A stretch of DNA of 19,035 nucleotides from NCBI GenBank assembly GCA_001798135.1, contig MGRJ01000004.1:114029-133063 (forward strand), written 5' to 3'. The translations under genes were made by a program, and so were the position numbers. Position 1 is the first letter of the stretch, and each line of letters opens with the position of its first letter. The notes below the pieces were generated by a model. That model was not told where the DNA came from. It did not search any database and was given only the letters and a program-made list of their open reading frames with translations. The DNA is from Deltaproteobacteria bacterium RIFCSPHIGHO2_02_FULL_40_28. GTDB taxonomy: Bacteria; UBA10199; 2-12-FULL-40-28. Shown here one piece after another: positions 6,495-13,726 of the stretch.

Positions 6495-7625
6495 TTACAG
6501 GAAGGTTTGGAGATTTTTTAAACAAGTTTCAATGGGTAAAATTTCTATACCTTTTTCAAAAAGATGTTCTTGTCCTCCGTAAACAAGGTAGGCTTTGGCC
6601 ATGGGATATTCCCTTAAAAAAGCCCGCAAACCAGAGAAATGATGGCCACCAAGTCGCTTTGTGTGTTTGATTTCAAAGGCCTTTAAGCCCCTTTTGCCAT
6701 ACAAAACAAAATCAACCTCCAGATTATTTGAAGTACGCCAATAATAAAGATGATAGCCTAGATCTAAATAAGAGTTGAGCGCTTTCAATTCTTGAAAAAA
6801 CAGACTTTCAAAGGCGACCCCTCCAATTTCTTCGGGGTTGTCGAGTGGGCCCTTGGGCCTTAGGGTTCTATAAACTCCAACATCAAAAAAATAGAATTTG
6901 GGATGAGATACTAAACGGCGTTTAGCCCTTTTTGTAAAAACAGGTAATCTTGAAGCAAGAAGGAGATCTTCTAAGATTGAAAAATAATTTTCTACAACCT
7001 TACGTTCGATAGCCGTATCACGAGCCACGTCGGAAAGGGTTAATAGGGATCCTTGTGAGAAACTGGCCATTTCGAGAAATCGAGAAAAGGCCGAAAGATT
7101 ACGCGTTAAACCTTCTTGTTGTATTTCTTCTCTTAAATAAGTTGAAACATAAGATTCCAAATATTTTTCTGGTTTACTATCCGTATAGGCCACAGGAAGA
7201 TGGCCAGTGACCACTGATTTTTCTAATTTAAAATCCTTGCCTAGTTCTGTGACGGTTAGGGGATAAAGATAATAAGTGAGGGCGCGACCAGCCAAAAGAT
7301 TAACACCTTTTTTTTTCAACTTTCGGGCACTTGATCCCGTAAGGATAAACCGATATTTTTTACTTTCTATCAAACGATGAACTTCATTGAGTATGTCTGG
7401 CACTCTTTGGACTTCATCAAGAATGACCCATTGGCGGTATTGGGGCGGGATCATTTTTTCAAGACGGGAGGGTTCTGTCAGAAGACGGCGATAGGTTTCT
7501 GATTCTAAGAGATCAATGTAAATGTTGTCCGGAAAAGTTGTTTTGATCCAACTTGTTTTTCCGGTCCCTCGGGCACCAAAAAGAAAAAAACTCCTTGAAG
7601 GGGGCTGTATAATTCTGGAATACAT
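6495..7625 (-). CDS. AAA ATPase with DUF4143 domain (first paralogue)
   Basis: 376 aa. The N-terminal AAA_14-type ATPase domain has Walker A GARGTGKTS (residues 17-25), Walker B VILDEVQ (D70, E71) and sensor-1-like LTGSSARKL (T96-G97). The C-terminal DUF4143 half contains YYWRTSNNLEVDFVL and AFEIKHT, which follow the E-VD-EIK pattern of PD-(D/E)XK nuclease folds. The family is very common, scattered and often horizontally acquired; its biological role is not established. GGAG lies two bases before the ATG. The gene is convergent to pabC, and partial AGGGGCGAA repeats sit on both sides of it. A related gene is at 13727-14860, more likely an independent acquisition than a recent duplication given the divergence. 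Confidence 0.88.
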   Translation of the reverse strand: MYSRIIQPPSRSFFLFGARGTGKTSWIKTTFPDNIYIDLLESETYRRLLTEPSRLEKMIPPQYRQWVILDEVQRVPDILNEVHRLIESKKYRFILTGSSARKLKKKGVNLLAGRALTYYLYPLTVTELGKDFKLEKSVVTGHLPVAYTDSKPEKYLESYVSTYLREEIQQEGLTRNLSAFSRFLEMASFSQGSLLTLSDVARDTAIERKVVENYFSILEDLLLASRLPVFTKRAKRRLVSHPKFYFFDVGVYRTLRPKGPLDNPEEIGGVAFESLFFQELKALNSYLDLGYHLYYWRTSNNLEVDFVLYGKRGLKAFEIKHTKRLGGHHFSGLRAFLREYPMAKAYLVYGGQEHLFEKGIEILPIETCLKNLQTFL

Positions 7626-7678
7626 AACTCCATTTTACAATGTAATTTGGATTTGTCCAGACAATTCTTTAAATGCGC

Positions 7679-7706
7679 AGGGGCGAAACCATGTTTTCGC
7701 CCTTTT
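7679..7706 (+). repeat. AGGGGCGAA palindrome fragment / hairpin
   Basis: GGGCGAAA (7681-7688) pairs with TTTCGCCC (7695-7702) around a 6-nt loop and is followed by TTTT. It looks like a terminator on the plus strand, but no plus-strand gene ends here. The 9-mer AGGGGCGAA also starts at 6481, on the other side of the ATPase gene. It is more likely a dispersed palindromic repeat than a dedicated terminator. Confidence 0.45.
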
Positions 7707-7718
7707 CATTAGGCCTTC

Positions 7719-7823
7719 TGTCATCCCCGCGAAGGCGGGGATCCATCTTTTTCCCCTCCGGTGTCTGTCCCCCTTACAAAGGGGGACAAATAAAGATGGA
7801 TTCCCGTTTTCACGGGAATGACA
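7719..7823. repeat. MITE-like inverted repeat element (about 105 bp)
   Basis: The left end TGTCATCCCCGCG with AAGGCGGGGATCCATC and the right end AAGATGGATTCCCG with CACGGGAATGACA are inverted copies. Each end carries its own small hairpin, and the centre has a CCCCCTT-to-AAGGGGG hairpin. The same end sequences build the element at 14947-15017. It lies four bases beyond the stop codon of the acyl-CoA ligase and may serve as its transcript end. Confidence 0.8.
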
Positions 7824-7826
7824 ATT

Positions 7827-9749
7827 TTACAAAGTTGGAATTTCGTTGAGAGCATCTAGATTTTCAACAGAAGATAAATCCCCCAAATTTTGTCCGAGAT
7901 ATTTTTTCTTAATGGTCCCCCGTACAATTTTAGCCGAGCGTGTTTTAGGAAGTGATTTTACAAAAATAATATTTTCAGGCACCAATGTTTTTCCTAATTT
8001 TTGAGTGACTTTTTCTTTAAGCTCTTTTTGAAGAACATCAGTTGCAGTAAAATTAACTTTTAAAACAGCAAAACAAATAACACATTCCCCTTTAATAGCA
8101 TGGGGCACACCAATGGCTGCACATTCTGCTATTGCTGGGTGTGCCATTAAAGCTGATTCAATTTCAGCAGGGCCCGTTCTATGCCCCGAAACTTTAATCA
8201 CATCATCTGCTCGTCCTCGTAAAAACCAAAAGCCATCTTTATCAACAAAGGCCCAATCTCCATGGTTCCAAATGTTGGGCCATTTTGAAAAATAAGTATC
8301 TAAGTAGCGTTGGTTGTCATTTAAAAATCCCTTGGTCATGGAAGGAGCTGGTTTTTTGCAAACCAAATAACCAACCTCGTTACGCACTGATTTTCCTTCT
8401 TCACTAAAAACATCCACATCCATCCCTAAGCCTGGGCCTCCCAGGGTACAAGGTTTTAAGGGTGAAATAGGAAGGGGAGACAGATGGCATCCTACAATTT
8501 CAGTTCCTCCAGAAATATTAATAATGGGGCATTTTTTTTGGCCAATTTTTTCAAAAAGCCAGAGATAAGATTCTGGATCCCAGGGTTCTCCTGTGGAACC
8601 CAAAATTCGAAGGCTGTTTAAATTATGTTTTTTAACATAATCCTCACTCGATTTTTTAAGCAGCCTTATCGCTGTGGGAGAAATTCCTAAAATGGAAACT
8701 TTATGTTTTTCTATCATTTCCCAAAGGCGATTGGGTTCGGGATAATCTGGTGCTCCTTCAAACAAGACAAAGGTGGCACCTAGTGCAGTAGTACCAATGA
8801 TTTCCCAGGGTCCCATCATCCAGCCAATGTCGGTTACCCAAAAAAAGACATCTTCTTTTTTGCAATCCATGTAATAAGCCACTTCCTTGGTTATTTGGAC
8901 CAGGGCCCCTGCATGAGTATGTACACAGCCCTTGGGTTTACCTGTGGTTCCTGAAGTGTAAATGATCAATGAAGTTGCTTCGGAATCTAGTTTTTCTGTT
9001 GGAATTTGAGAATTATTTTTTAAAAGATCATCAAACCAAAGATCTCGACCTTTTTTCCAAGGAATATCTTCGAAGAGGCGCTTGGCTACAATGACATGTT
9101 CGATGGTAGGCACCTGTTTGAGAGCCAAATCAGCCTGTTCCTTCACATTGATCTTTTTCCCACGGCGCAATCCCCCATCAGCTGTAAAAAGAATTTTTAC
9201 TTTGGCATCACTTAAGCGAATAGAGGTGGGTTCTGGTCCAAAACCAGAAAAAATAGGAACAACCACAGCTCCCACTTTAAGAATGGCAAAAAAAGCCACC
9301 ACCATTTCGGGAATCATGGGCATATAAATTCCAATGGCATCTCCTTTTTGTATTCCTAGTTTTTTAAGTGCAGCTGCAATGTGATTAACCTGGTTACTCA
9401 GTTCCCCATAAGTTACTTTTTTAACAGCACCACAATCTCCCTCCCAAATAAAAGCGGTTTTTTGAGAGGATTCTCCATTTGCATGACGATCGATGCAATT
9501 ATGAACAATATTAATTTTTCCGTTGGTAAACCAAGAAGCAAAGGGAAGGGAACCTTCTACTACTTTTGAAAAAGGCTGATACCATTCTAGGTTTAAATCC
9601 AGGAGGGCTTCCCTCCAAAACCATTCGATATTTTCAGCACATTTTTTACGCAGAGTAGCTTCATCTGTAATACTATTTTTCTTCATAAAGCGGGCAATGT
9701 TAGACCCGGTTAAATGTTTTTTACTTGGTTGCCAAATGATTTCTGCCAT
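7827..9749 (-). CDS. Acetyl-CoA-synthetase-like acyl-CoA ligase (AMP-forming)
   Basis: An adenylate-forming enzyme of 640 aa that activates a short carboxylic acid to its CoA thioester through an acyl-AMP. The order is an Acs-type N-terminal region, the phosphate loop YTSGTTGKPKG (about 263-273), TDIGWMMGPW, GSTGEPWDPES, GGTEIVG (about 412-418), HGDWAF, GRADDVIKVSGHR, and the C-terminal PKTRSAKIVRG with the catalytic, acetylatable Lys. In true acetyl-CoA synthetase the block before T-E is WWQTE, where the second Trp limits the pocket to acetate. Here it is SGGTE, a small residue, and the flanking GLGM and PSM-GF-ND segments resemble acetoacetyl-CoA synthetase. A larger acyl substrate is therefore likely. 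A textbook ribosome site (AAGGAGGT, complement of 9754-9761) precedes the ATG. It is transcribed divergently from the TIGR02147 gene. Confidence 0.88.
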   Translation of the reverse strand: MAEIIWQPSKKHLTGSNIARFMKKNSITDEATLRKKCAENIEWFWREALLDLNLEWYQPFSKVVEGSLPFASWFTNGKINIVHNCIDRHANGESSQKTAFIWEGDCGAVKKVTYGELSNQVNHIAAALKKLGIQKGDAIGIYMPMIPEMVVAFFAILKVGAVVVPIFSGFGPEPTSIRLSDAKVKILFTADGGLRRGKKINVKEQADLALKQVPTIEHVIVAKRLFEDIPWKKGRDLWFDDLLKNNSQIPTEKLDSEATSLIIYTSGTTGKPKGCVHTHAGALVQITKEVAYYMDCKKEDVFFWVTDIGWMMGPWEIIGTTALGATFVLFEGAPDYPEPNRLWEMIEKHKVSILGISPTAIRLLKKSSEDYVKKHNLNSLRILGSTGEPWDPESYLWLFEKIGQKKCPIINISGGTEIVGCHLSPLPISPLKPCTLGGPGLGMDVDVFSEEGKSVRNEVGYLVCKKPAPSMTKGFLNDNQRYLDTYFSKWPNIWNHGDWAFVDKDGFWFLRGRADDVIKVSGHRTGPAEIESALMAHPAIAECAAIGVPHAIKGECVICFAVLKVNFTATDVLQKELKEKVTQKLGKTLVPENIIFVKSLPKTRSAKIVRGTIKKKYLGQNLGDLSSVENLDALNEIPTL

Positions 9750-9778
9750 ATTAACCTCCTTAAAATAAAAAAACTTTT

Positions 9779-10588
9779 ATGTCTATTCTAGACCATACAG
9801 ATTTTAGGACTTTTTTAAACGATTTTTACCAAGCTCAAAAATCAAAAAAAGAGCAGTATTCTTATCGGCAACTTTCCCAAGATTTTGGTTTTGGGGCTTC
9901 TAATTATCTTTATTTAACCATTCAGGGGAAAAGAAATCTTTCCGAGGATGCCATTCGAAAAATTCAAAGCCATATGCATTGGTCGGCCTATGAGAAAAAA
10001 TATTTTGAAACCCTTGTCCAATTTCAACAGGCCAAAAAATTATCAGAGAAAGAAAAATGGAGTACTGAATTAAAAAGATTAAGGCAAAAGGGGAGTAAAA
10101 AAATTTCAGAGGAAAAATTTGGTTTTTTTTCGGCTTGGTATATTCCTGTGATTCACGAAATTCTTTCATTTAAAAATGTTGTTCATAATTTAACCTGGCT
10201 TGCCAGGAAGCTTCAACCCAAAATAACTGAAGAAGAGGCCAGGTTAGCCATTGATGTGCTTGAAAGACTGGGAATGGTTCGAAAAGAAAAAAACAGTTTA
10301 ATTCCAGTTTCTGAAAATTTAACCACAGAAGATGAAGTAACCTCCAAAACAATTTATGATTATCATAAACAACTTTTAAATCTTTCTTTGGGTTCTCTTG
10401 AGCTTCCATCTTCAGAGCGTGATGTTTCTTCTCTTACCTTAAGTCTTACCCCCGAACATTTTCAGAAACTTAAAAGTAAAATCATTCGTTTTAGGGATGA
10501 AGTGTTGCACGAAATTGAAGAAAAAAAACTCGACCCTACCCTTGTTGCCTTGCTTAATATCCAATTTTTTCCTCTCACCAAAAAATAA
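9779..10588 (+). CDS. TIGR02147-family putative DNA-binding regulator
   Basis: 269 aa. The N-terminal block FRTFLNDFYQAQK followed by YSYRQLSQDFGF and YLTIQGKRNLS is the helix-turn-helix-like signature of TIGR02147. The C-terminal DUF4423-type block includes AIDVLERLGMV and SERDVSSLTLSLTPEHF, ending with LNIQFFPLTK, also typical. The family is frequent in Bdellovibrio, Fibrobacter and relatives, often near genes for exported or lipoproteins; targets are mostly unknown. Length is normal. No Shine-Dalgarno sequence precedes the ATG, and the start is only 29 bp from the divergent ligase start, so the message may be leaderless. The downstream genes (unknown protein and lipoprotein) and the shared palindrome at 10593 are possible targets. 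Confidence 0.85.
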   Translation: MSILDHTDFRTFLNDFYQAQKSKKEQYSYRQLSQDFGFGASNYLYLTIQGKRNLSEDAIRKIQSHMHWSAYEKKYFETLVQFQQAKKLSEKEKWSTELKRLRQKGSKKISEEKFGFFSAWYIPVIHEILSFKNVVHNLTWLARKLQPKITEEEARLAIDVLERLGMVRKEKNSLIPVSENLTTEDEVTSKTIYDYHKQLLNLSLGSLELPSSERDVSSLTLSLTPEHFQKLKSKIIRFRDEVLHEIEEKKLDPTLVALLNIQFFPLTKK

Positions 10589-10592
10589 ACCT

Positions 10593-10609
10593 CGTATTCT
10601 TTGAATACG
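10593..10609. promoter_or_regulatory. Palindrome CGTATTC-TTT-GAATACG (candidate operator)
   Basis: Seven-bp perfect arms surround TTT. The 15-bp core GTATTCTTTGAATAC recurs exactly at 15806-15820, upstream of the SBBP genes. Here it lies just after the TIGR02147 stop and 14 bp before a promoter-like TTGCAT. It could act as an A+T-rich terminator for the regulator gene, but the second copy is not at a gene end, which favours an operator. Confidence 0.45.
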
Positions 10610-10622
10610 AACTTTCTTCTTT

Positions 10623-10652
10623 TTGCATCAAAAAGCGCACATTTTTTAAAAT
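10623..10652 (+). promoter_or_regulatory. Putative sigma-70 promoter for the unknown/lipoprotein operon
   Basis: TTGCAT (10623-10628) and TAAAAT (10647-10652) are separated by 18 bp, in the 110-bp gap before the gene at 10699. A second -10-like GATAAT follows at 10661-10666. The palindrome at 10593-10609 lies just upstream. Confidence 0.4.
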
Positions 10653-10698
10653 GTTTTGAAGATAATACAAACGAATTTAAAAATGATTGGAGCAATTT

Positions 10699-11769
10699 AT
10701 GGCTAATGAGCCTCCCAACAGAACGAGTGATAGTGTTTTGACAAGTGTTGAAACTGGATCCTATCCAGATTTAATACGTCATGTACGTCTTACCCGCTCG
10801 GACACGGCTACCCTTGTTTTTCCTGGAGATGTATTTTATGGTAAAGATGATCTTGCTGATGCTCTTACCTCTGTTTTAAAGGGCGAACACTTTAGATTCT
10901 ATGCAGAAGCCGTTAGATCTGGCACACCTTCTTTTTTGCAAACTGGTTCCACTTATCGTGTGAAAAATATGATTCCGCGTGGTGTTAATCCTGATCAATA
11001 TCTTAACCAATTAAGGAATGGTCATGTTAATTTAGTGGATAGATTTAAAGGGGATAATGATGATGATCCATTTGCACAAGCACTTGCTTACTATTTTAGA
11101 ACCGTTCCTGCTGATGAACGCCCTTTTATTAATTCTGTTACATCCGCTGCAACTGTATTTCCTCGTTCCCAAGCTCTTGGTGGGGTAGATCTTGCTTCAA
11201 ATCCTCGTGCTCTGGCTCATACTCTCTACGATACAGAAAGACGTTTAGCCGAAGGATATTTAGCAGCTTATGGTGCAAGGGCTCAATCTTACTTTGTTAT
11301 CCAGGAGGATCAACCAGAACAAGAAGCAGTAACAAAGATAAAAGTAAATTTTGATCGTGCTAATCATCTCACAGAAATTGTTTTTCCAAGCCCCTTCAGA
11401 GAAGCGGTTGATCCTCTTGTTGTTGATGTAGTTCACCAATGGATCTTATTTTTGATTGAGTATGGTACTGTATATGCTGGTATAGAAAATTTAGAAGAAA
11501 TTATAACACGCCAAACTGAGAGAAACCCAATTCTTACAGCAGAGGGATTTGATCTACAAGCCTTAGATGATCTAACAACTATTTTTTTAATGGATGCTTC
11601 TGATTTAGAAAGAGAACGTACTTTGCATCCAACCGAATTAGATTGTTTGATAGCTCTTCGAGAATTGGTTGAGCCTGAAACACCTGCATGCCAAGGCCGT
11701 TTGGCTATGGCTGGTATTAGAGGTGCTAAGGCCCTAAGAGCAACTACCCGAGCTTCCTTAAAATTATGA
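10699..11769 (+). CDS. Unrecognised 356-aa protein
   Basis: No family recognised. The protein has no signal peptide or membrane span and looks like a soluble mixed alpha/beta protein. Recognisable stretches are a beta-rich N-terminal part (TATLVFPGDVFYGKDDLADAL), a charged middle (KGDNDDDPFAQAL), a segment EQEAVTKIKVNFDRANHLTEIVF, and a helical C-terminal region ending in an Arg-rich tail (RGAKALRATTRASLKL). The start was set at ATG 10699 because GGAG lies six bases before it; the in-frame TTG at 10687 has no such site. The stop overlaps the next start (ATGA at 11766), so it is translationally coupled to a lipoprotein. It follows the TIGR02147 regulator in the same direction. Confidence 0.7.
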   Translation: MANEPPNRTSDSVLTSVETGSYPDLIRHVRLTRSDTATLVFPGDVFYGKDDLADALTSVLKGEHFRFYAEAVRSGTPSFLQTGSTYRVKNMIPRGVNPDQYLNQLRNGHVNLVDRFKGDNDDDPFAQALAYYFRTVPADERPFINSVTSAATVFPRSQALGGVDLASNPRALAHTLYDTERRLAEGYLAAYGARAQSYFVIQEDQPEQEAVTKIKVNFDRANHLTEIVFPSPFREAVDPLVVDVVHQWILFLIEYGTVYAGIENLEEIITRQTERNPILTAEGFDLQALDDLTTIFLMDASDLERERTLHPTELDCLIALRELVEPETPACQGRLAMAGIRGAKALRATTRASLKL

Positions 11770-12500
11770 TCAATTTATTAACTCAATTTTTATTTTTTAT
11801 CATCATTTTTACCATGGGGGCTTGTGGATCGGGTGATGATGAGGCAATGAATGGAAACGCTGAAGATCTTTCCGAAAATAGTTTAGTTATTTTAAGTCAA
11901 TTAACATCAACTATTTTTGCAGAAGGATCGCTTTCAAATCAAGGAAACAGTGTATTGGCCGAAAATCCCGTTAACACTTTGGTGGATGGATCTCTTTCAA
12001 CAGAATGTTCCATTTATGCCGATGGGTATGAGGTGATGGCTTATACTTATGTTGGAAACGAAATTGATAACTTTTCTATTTATGAATTGCCTGCAGATTT
12101 AGCTGATCCCCAAGTTTTTACATTGGGTTGTGTTGATACCTGTATGAATGAGGACGGTACTTATACGTATCAATCTAATTTGGGTGTAACTGGGGTAGAT
12201 CTCGAAACAGGGGCTAGTTATGCCAACTGCGAAGTAACAGCCTGTAGCCAGTCATGGATTGTTAATGGACATAGCAGTTCTTATTTTGAAGATAATACTG
12301 TGAGAATTTCTGGAACTTATGAACTTACCGATCACAATGGTGCTTTTCATGGAGTTGATTTTGATTATATTCTTTCGCAAGGTTTATCAGATTGTTCAAA
12401 TTACATTGGTCAAATTACTTTTGATGGCATTTTCTACGATGCTTCCCAGGTTTGTCAAATCGGGCTTTCCAGTATCGAATCTGGGGATGGTTGTGAGTGA
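11766..12500 (+). CDS. Putative Cys-rich lipoprotein
   Basis: 244 aa. Residues 1-20 form a lipoprotein signal: a hydrophobic core (LLTQFLFFIIIF) and lipobox-like TMGAC, with lipidation at Cys20. The mature part is acidic and low in Lys/Arg. It carries eight further cysteines, including GCVDTC and CEVTAC, which could form four disulfides after export. No domain recognised. Downstream of the lipid Cys is a Gly/Asp/Glu linker (GSGDDEAMNGNAED), usual for surface or periplasmic lipoproteins. The start overlaps the stop of the upstream unknown gene, so the two products probably work together although one lacks an export signal. It is convergent with the lipoprotein on the other strand, with a four-base gap. 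Confidence 0.72.
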   Translation: MINLLTQFLFFIIIFTMGACGSGDDEAMNGNAEDLSENSLVILSQLTSTIFAEGSLSNQGNSVLAENPVNTLVDGSLSTECSIYADGYEVMAYTYVGNEIDNFSIYELPADLADPQVFTLGCVDTCMNEDGTYTYQSNLGVTGVDLETGASYANCEVTACSQSWIVNGHSSSYFEDNTVRISGTYELTDHNGAFHGVDFDYILSQGLSDCSNYIGQITFDGIFYDASQVCQIGLSSIESGDGCE

Positions 12501-12504
12501 TGGT

Positions 12505-13581
12505 TTATTCTGAAAGAGGGGAAACAGTTACGTTGATTTTTTTTGGAATAAGAATAGGCATGCCATCGTAGTAGGGATTATACACTCCAGGATAAAGGGG
12601 ATTTTTATCCAAAAAACGAAACATATTGGTGATATCAATGGTGATGGCATAGGAATAAGCTTGGGAAGCTAAAAGAGTAATGGGATCAAATTGAATAATG
12701 GGAGCAAAGTAACCAGGCACTCCATAAAAATCTTTAGTGGTGGTTTCAAAAGCATCGTCTGGATTTAAATAGGCATGAGCTTCATCAGGTACTAATGGAT
12801 TATCTGCCAAACTAAAGTTGTTGTAATTGGCAGGTCTTGTTTCTTTTTCTTTTATATCATTGGGATTTGCATCAATAAAATTAATCACTTCATCTAGATC
12901 TACATCCACAAGTAAATCCCAATTTTTAGCTTCTACATTCCCACATTGTTTTTGAATGGCAGCACTCTCAAGTAATTCAGTGGGGCTTGTGCACCAGCGA
13001 TAGATTACTCCTTGAAAGGCAGGCATAATACGGGAAGCTTGTTCTGGATTTTCAGCCGTAGTTGGAGTTTGTTGTTCCAAGTAGGCTAAAACCATTTGGA
13101 TGGCATTATAAGAAATATTTTCAGCAGGAAGTGAATTCAATATCCCTGTAAAGCTTGTGCCTTCACTTGTAGCTTTGATATCAATTTGATCTCCTTCATA
13201 AAGAATAGCTCTATTTGTCACGCCACTTGCTTCATCAAAGTTGATCAAATCAATTTCTAAAATTCCAATGTTATAGTTGGAAGGAGTGGCAACGCACATT
13301 TGATAACTTTTGTCTGCTGCGTTTTCAAATGTGATGCAGTGTGCTGCTGTGGTTTTAGTATTTTGGTTTGTATAAATATCTGGAGCCTCCTCTGTAGTGG
13401 TAGTTGTAAAGGATATAACACTTTTAGGCAGGCTTGGATTGCCTACATTAATGCCAATAGATGATTCTGGCAGATTGCTATTTTCTTCAGTGGAAGTGGC
13501 TGGATTATCTTTACAAGCCCCTGAAAGTATTAGGAATATCGGGATAAGGAGCCAAAGGAGATTTATTTTCTTTTTGATCAT
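12505..13581 (-). CDS. Putative lipoprotein, unknown function
   Basis: 358 aa. The signal has basic residues (MIKKK), a hydrophobic core (LLWLLIPIFLIL) and a lipobox LSGAC with Cys23 as the lipid site. A Ser/Glu/Asn-rich linker follows, with FTTTTTEEAP at about residues 58-67. The rest is a mixed exported domain with several Cys and many Asn/Tyr, ending near INVTVSPLSE. No family recognised. A weak GGAA ribosome site precedes the ATG. It is convergent with the lipoprotein ending at 12500 and divergent from the ATPase at 13727, with a 145-bp gap that must hold both promoters. It may share a surface role with the neighbouring lipoprotein; this is inference from location only. Confidence 0.72.
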   Translation of the reverse strand: MIKKKINLLWLLIPIFLILSGACKDNPATSTEENSNLPESSIGINVGNPSLPKSVISFTTTTTEEAPDIYTNQNTKTTAAHCITFENAADKSYQMCVATPSNYNIGILEIDLINFDEASGVTNRAILYEGDQIDIKATSEGTSFTGILNSLPAENISYNAIQMVLAYLEQQTPTTAENPEQASRIMPAFQGVIYRWCTSPTELLESAAIQKQCGNVEAKNWDLLVDVDLDEVINFIDANPNDIKEKETRPANYNNFSLADNPLVPDEAHAYLNPDDAFETTTKDFYGVPGYFAPIIQFDPITLLASQAYSYAITIDITNMFRFLDKNPLYPGVYNPYYDGMPILIPKKINVTVSPLSE

Positions 13582-13702
13582 AGCGTTCCAACAAGTACTT
13601 TATCGAGTTTAACATTAATTGATGTTCTAGAAAAGAGCTGAAATCTAGCCATTTCAGAGAGAGAACCATTCCAATCTTTAGGATAATCAGCTTGACCAGG
13701 TA

Positions 13703-13720
13703 ATTTTATCCAGATAAAAT
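13703..13720. promoter_or_regulatory. Palindrome ATTTTATC-CA-GATAAAAT before the second ATPase gene
   Basis: The palindrome has perfect 8-bp arms and ends six bases before the ATG at 13727. The A+T-rich sequence could be an operator, or a hairpin over the translation start, which has no clear Shine-Dalgarno sequence. A separate hairpin, CTGAAAT with ATTTCAG (13638-13657), lies upstream in the same gap. Confidence 0.35.
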
Positions 13721-13726
13721 GACCTT

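Noticed and set aside
7681-7706. Intrinsic terminator on the plus strand
   Set aside because: No plus-strand gene ends here and the T-run is only four bases; treated as a repeat hairpin.
7522-7821. Plus-strand open frame over the ATPase start and the inverted repeat
   Set aside because: It is antisense to the ATPase gene and then runs through repeat DNA; not coding.
10687-10698. TTG start of the unknown 356-aa protein
   Set aside because: The GGAG ribosome site at 10689-10692 falls inside this extension and points to ATG 10699.
13638-13657. Hairpin CTGAAAT/ATTTCAG as a riboswitch or terminator
   Set aside because: A 7-bp A+T-rich stem with no T-run or further structure; too weak to call.
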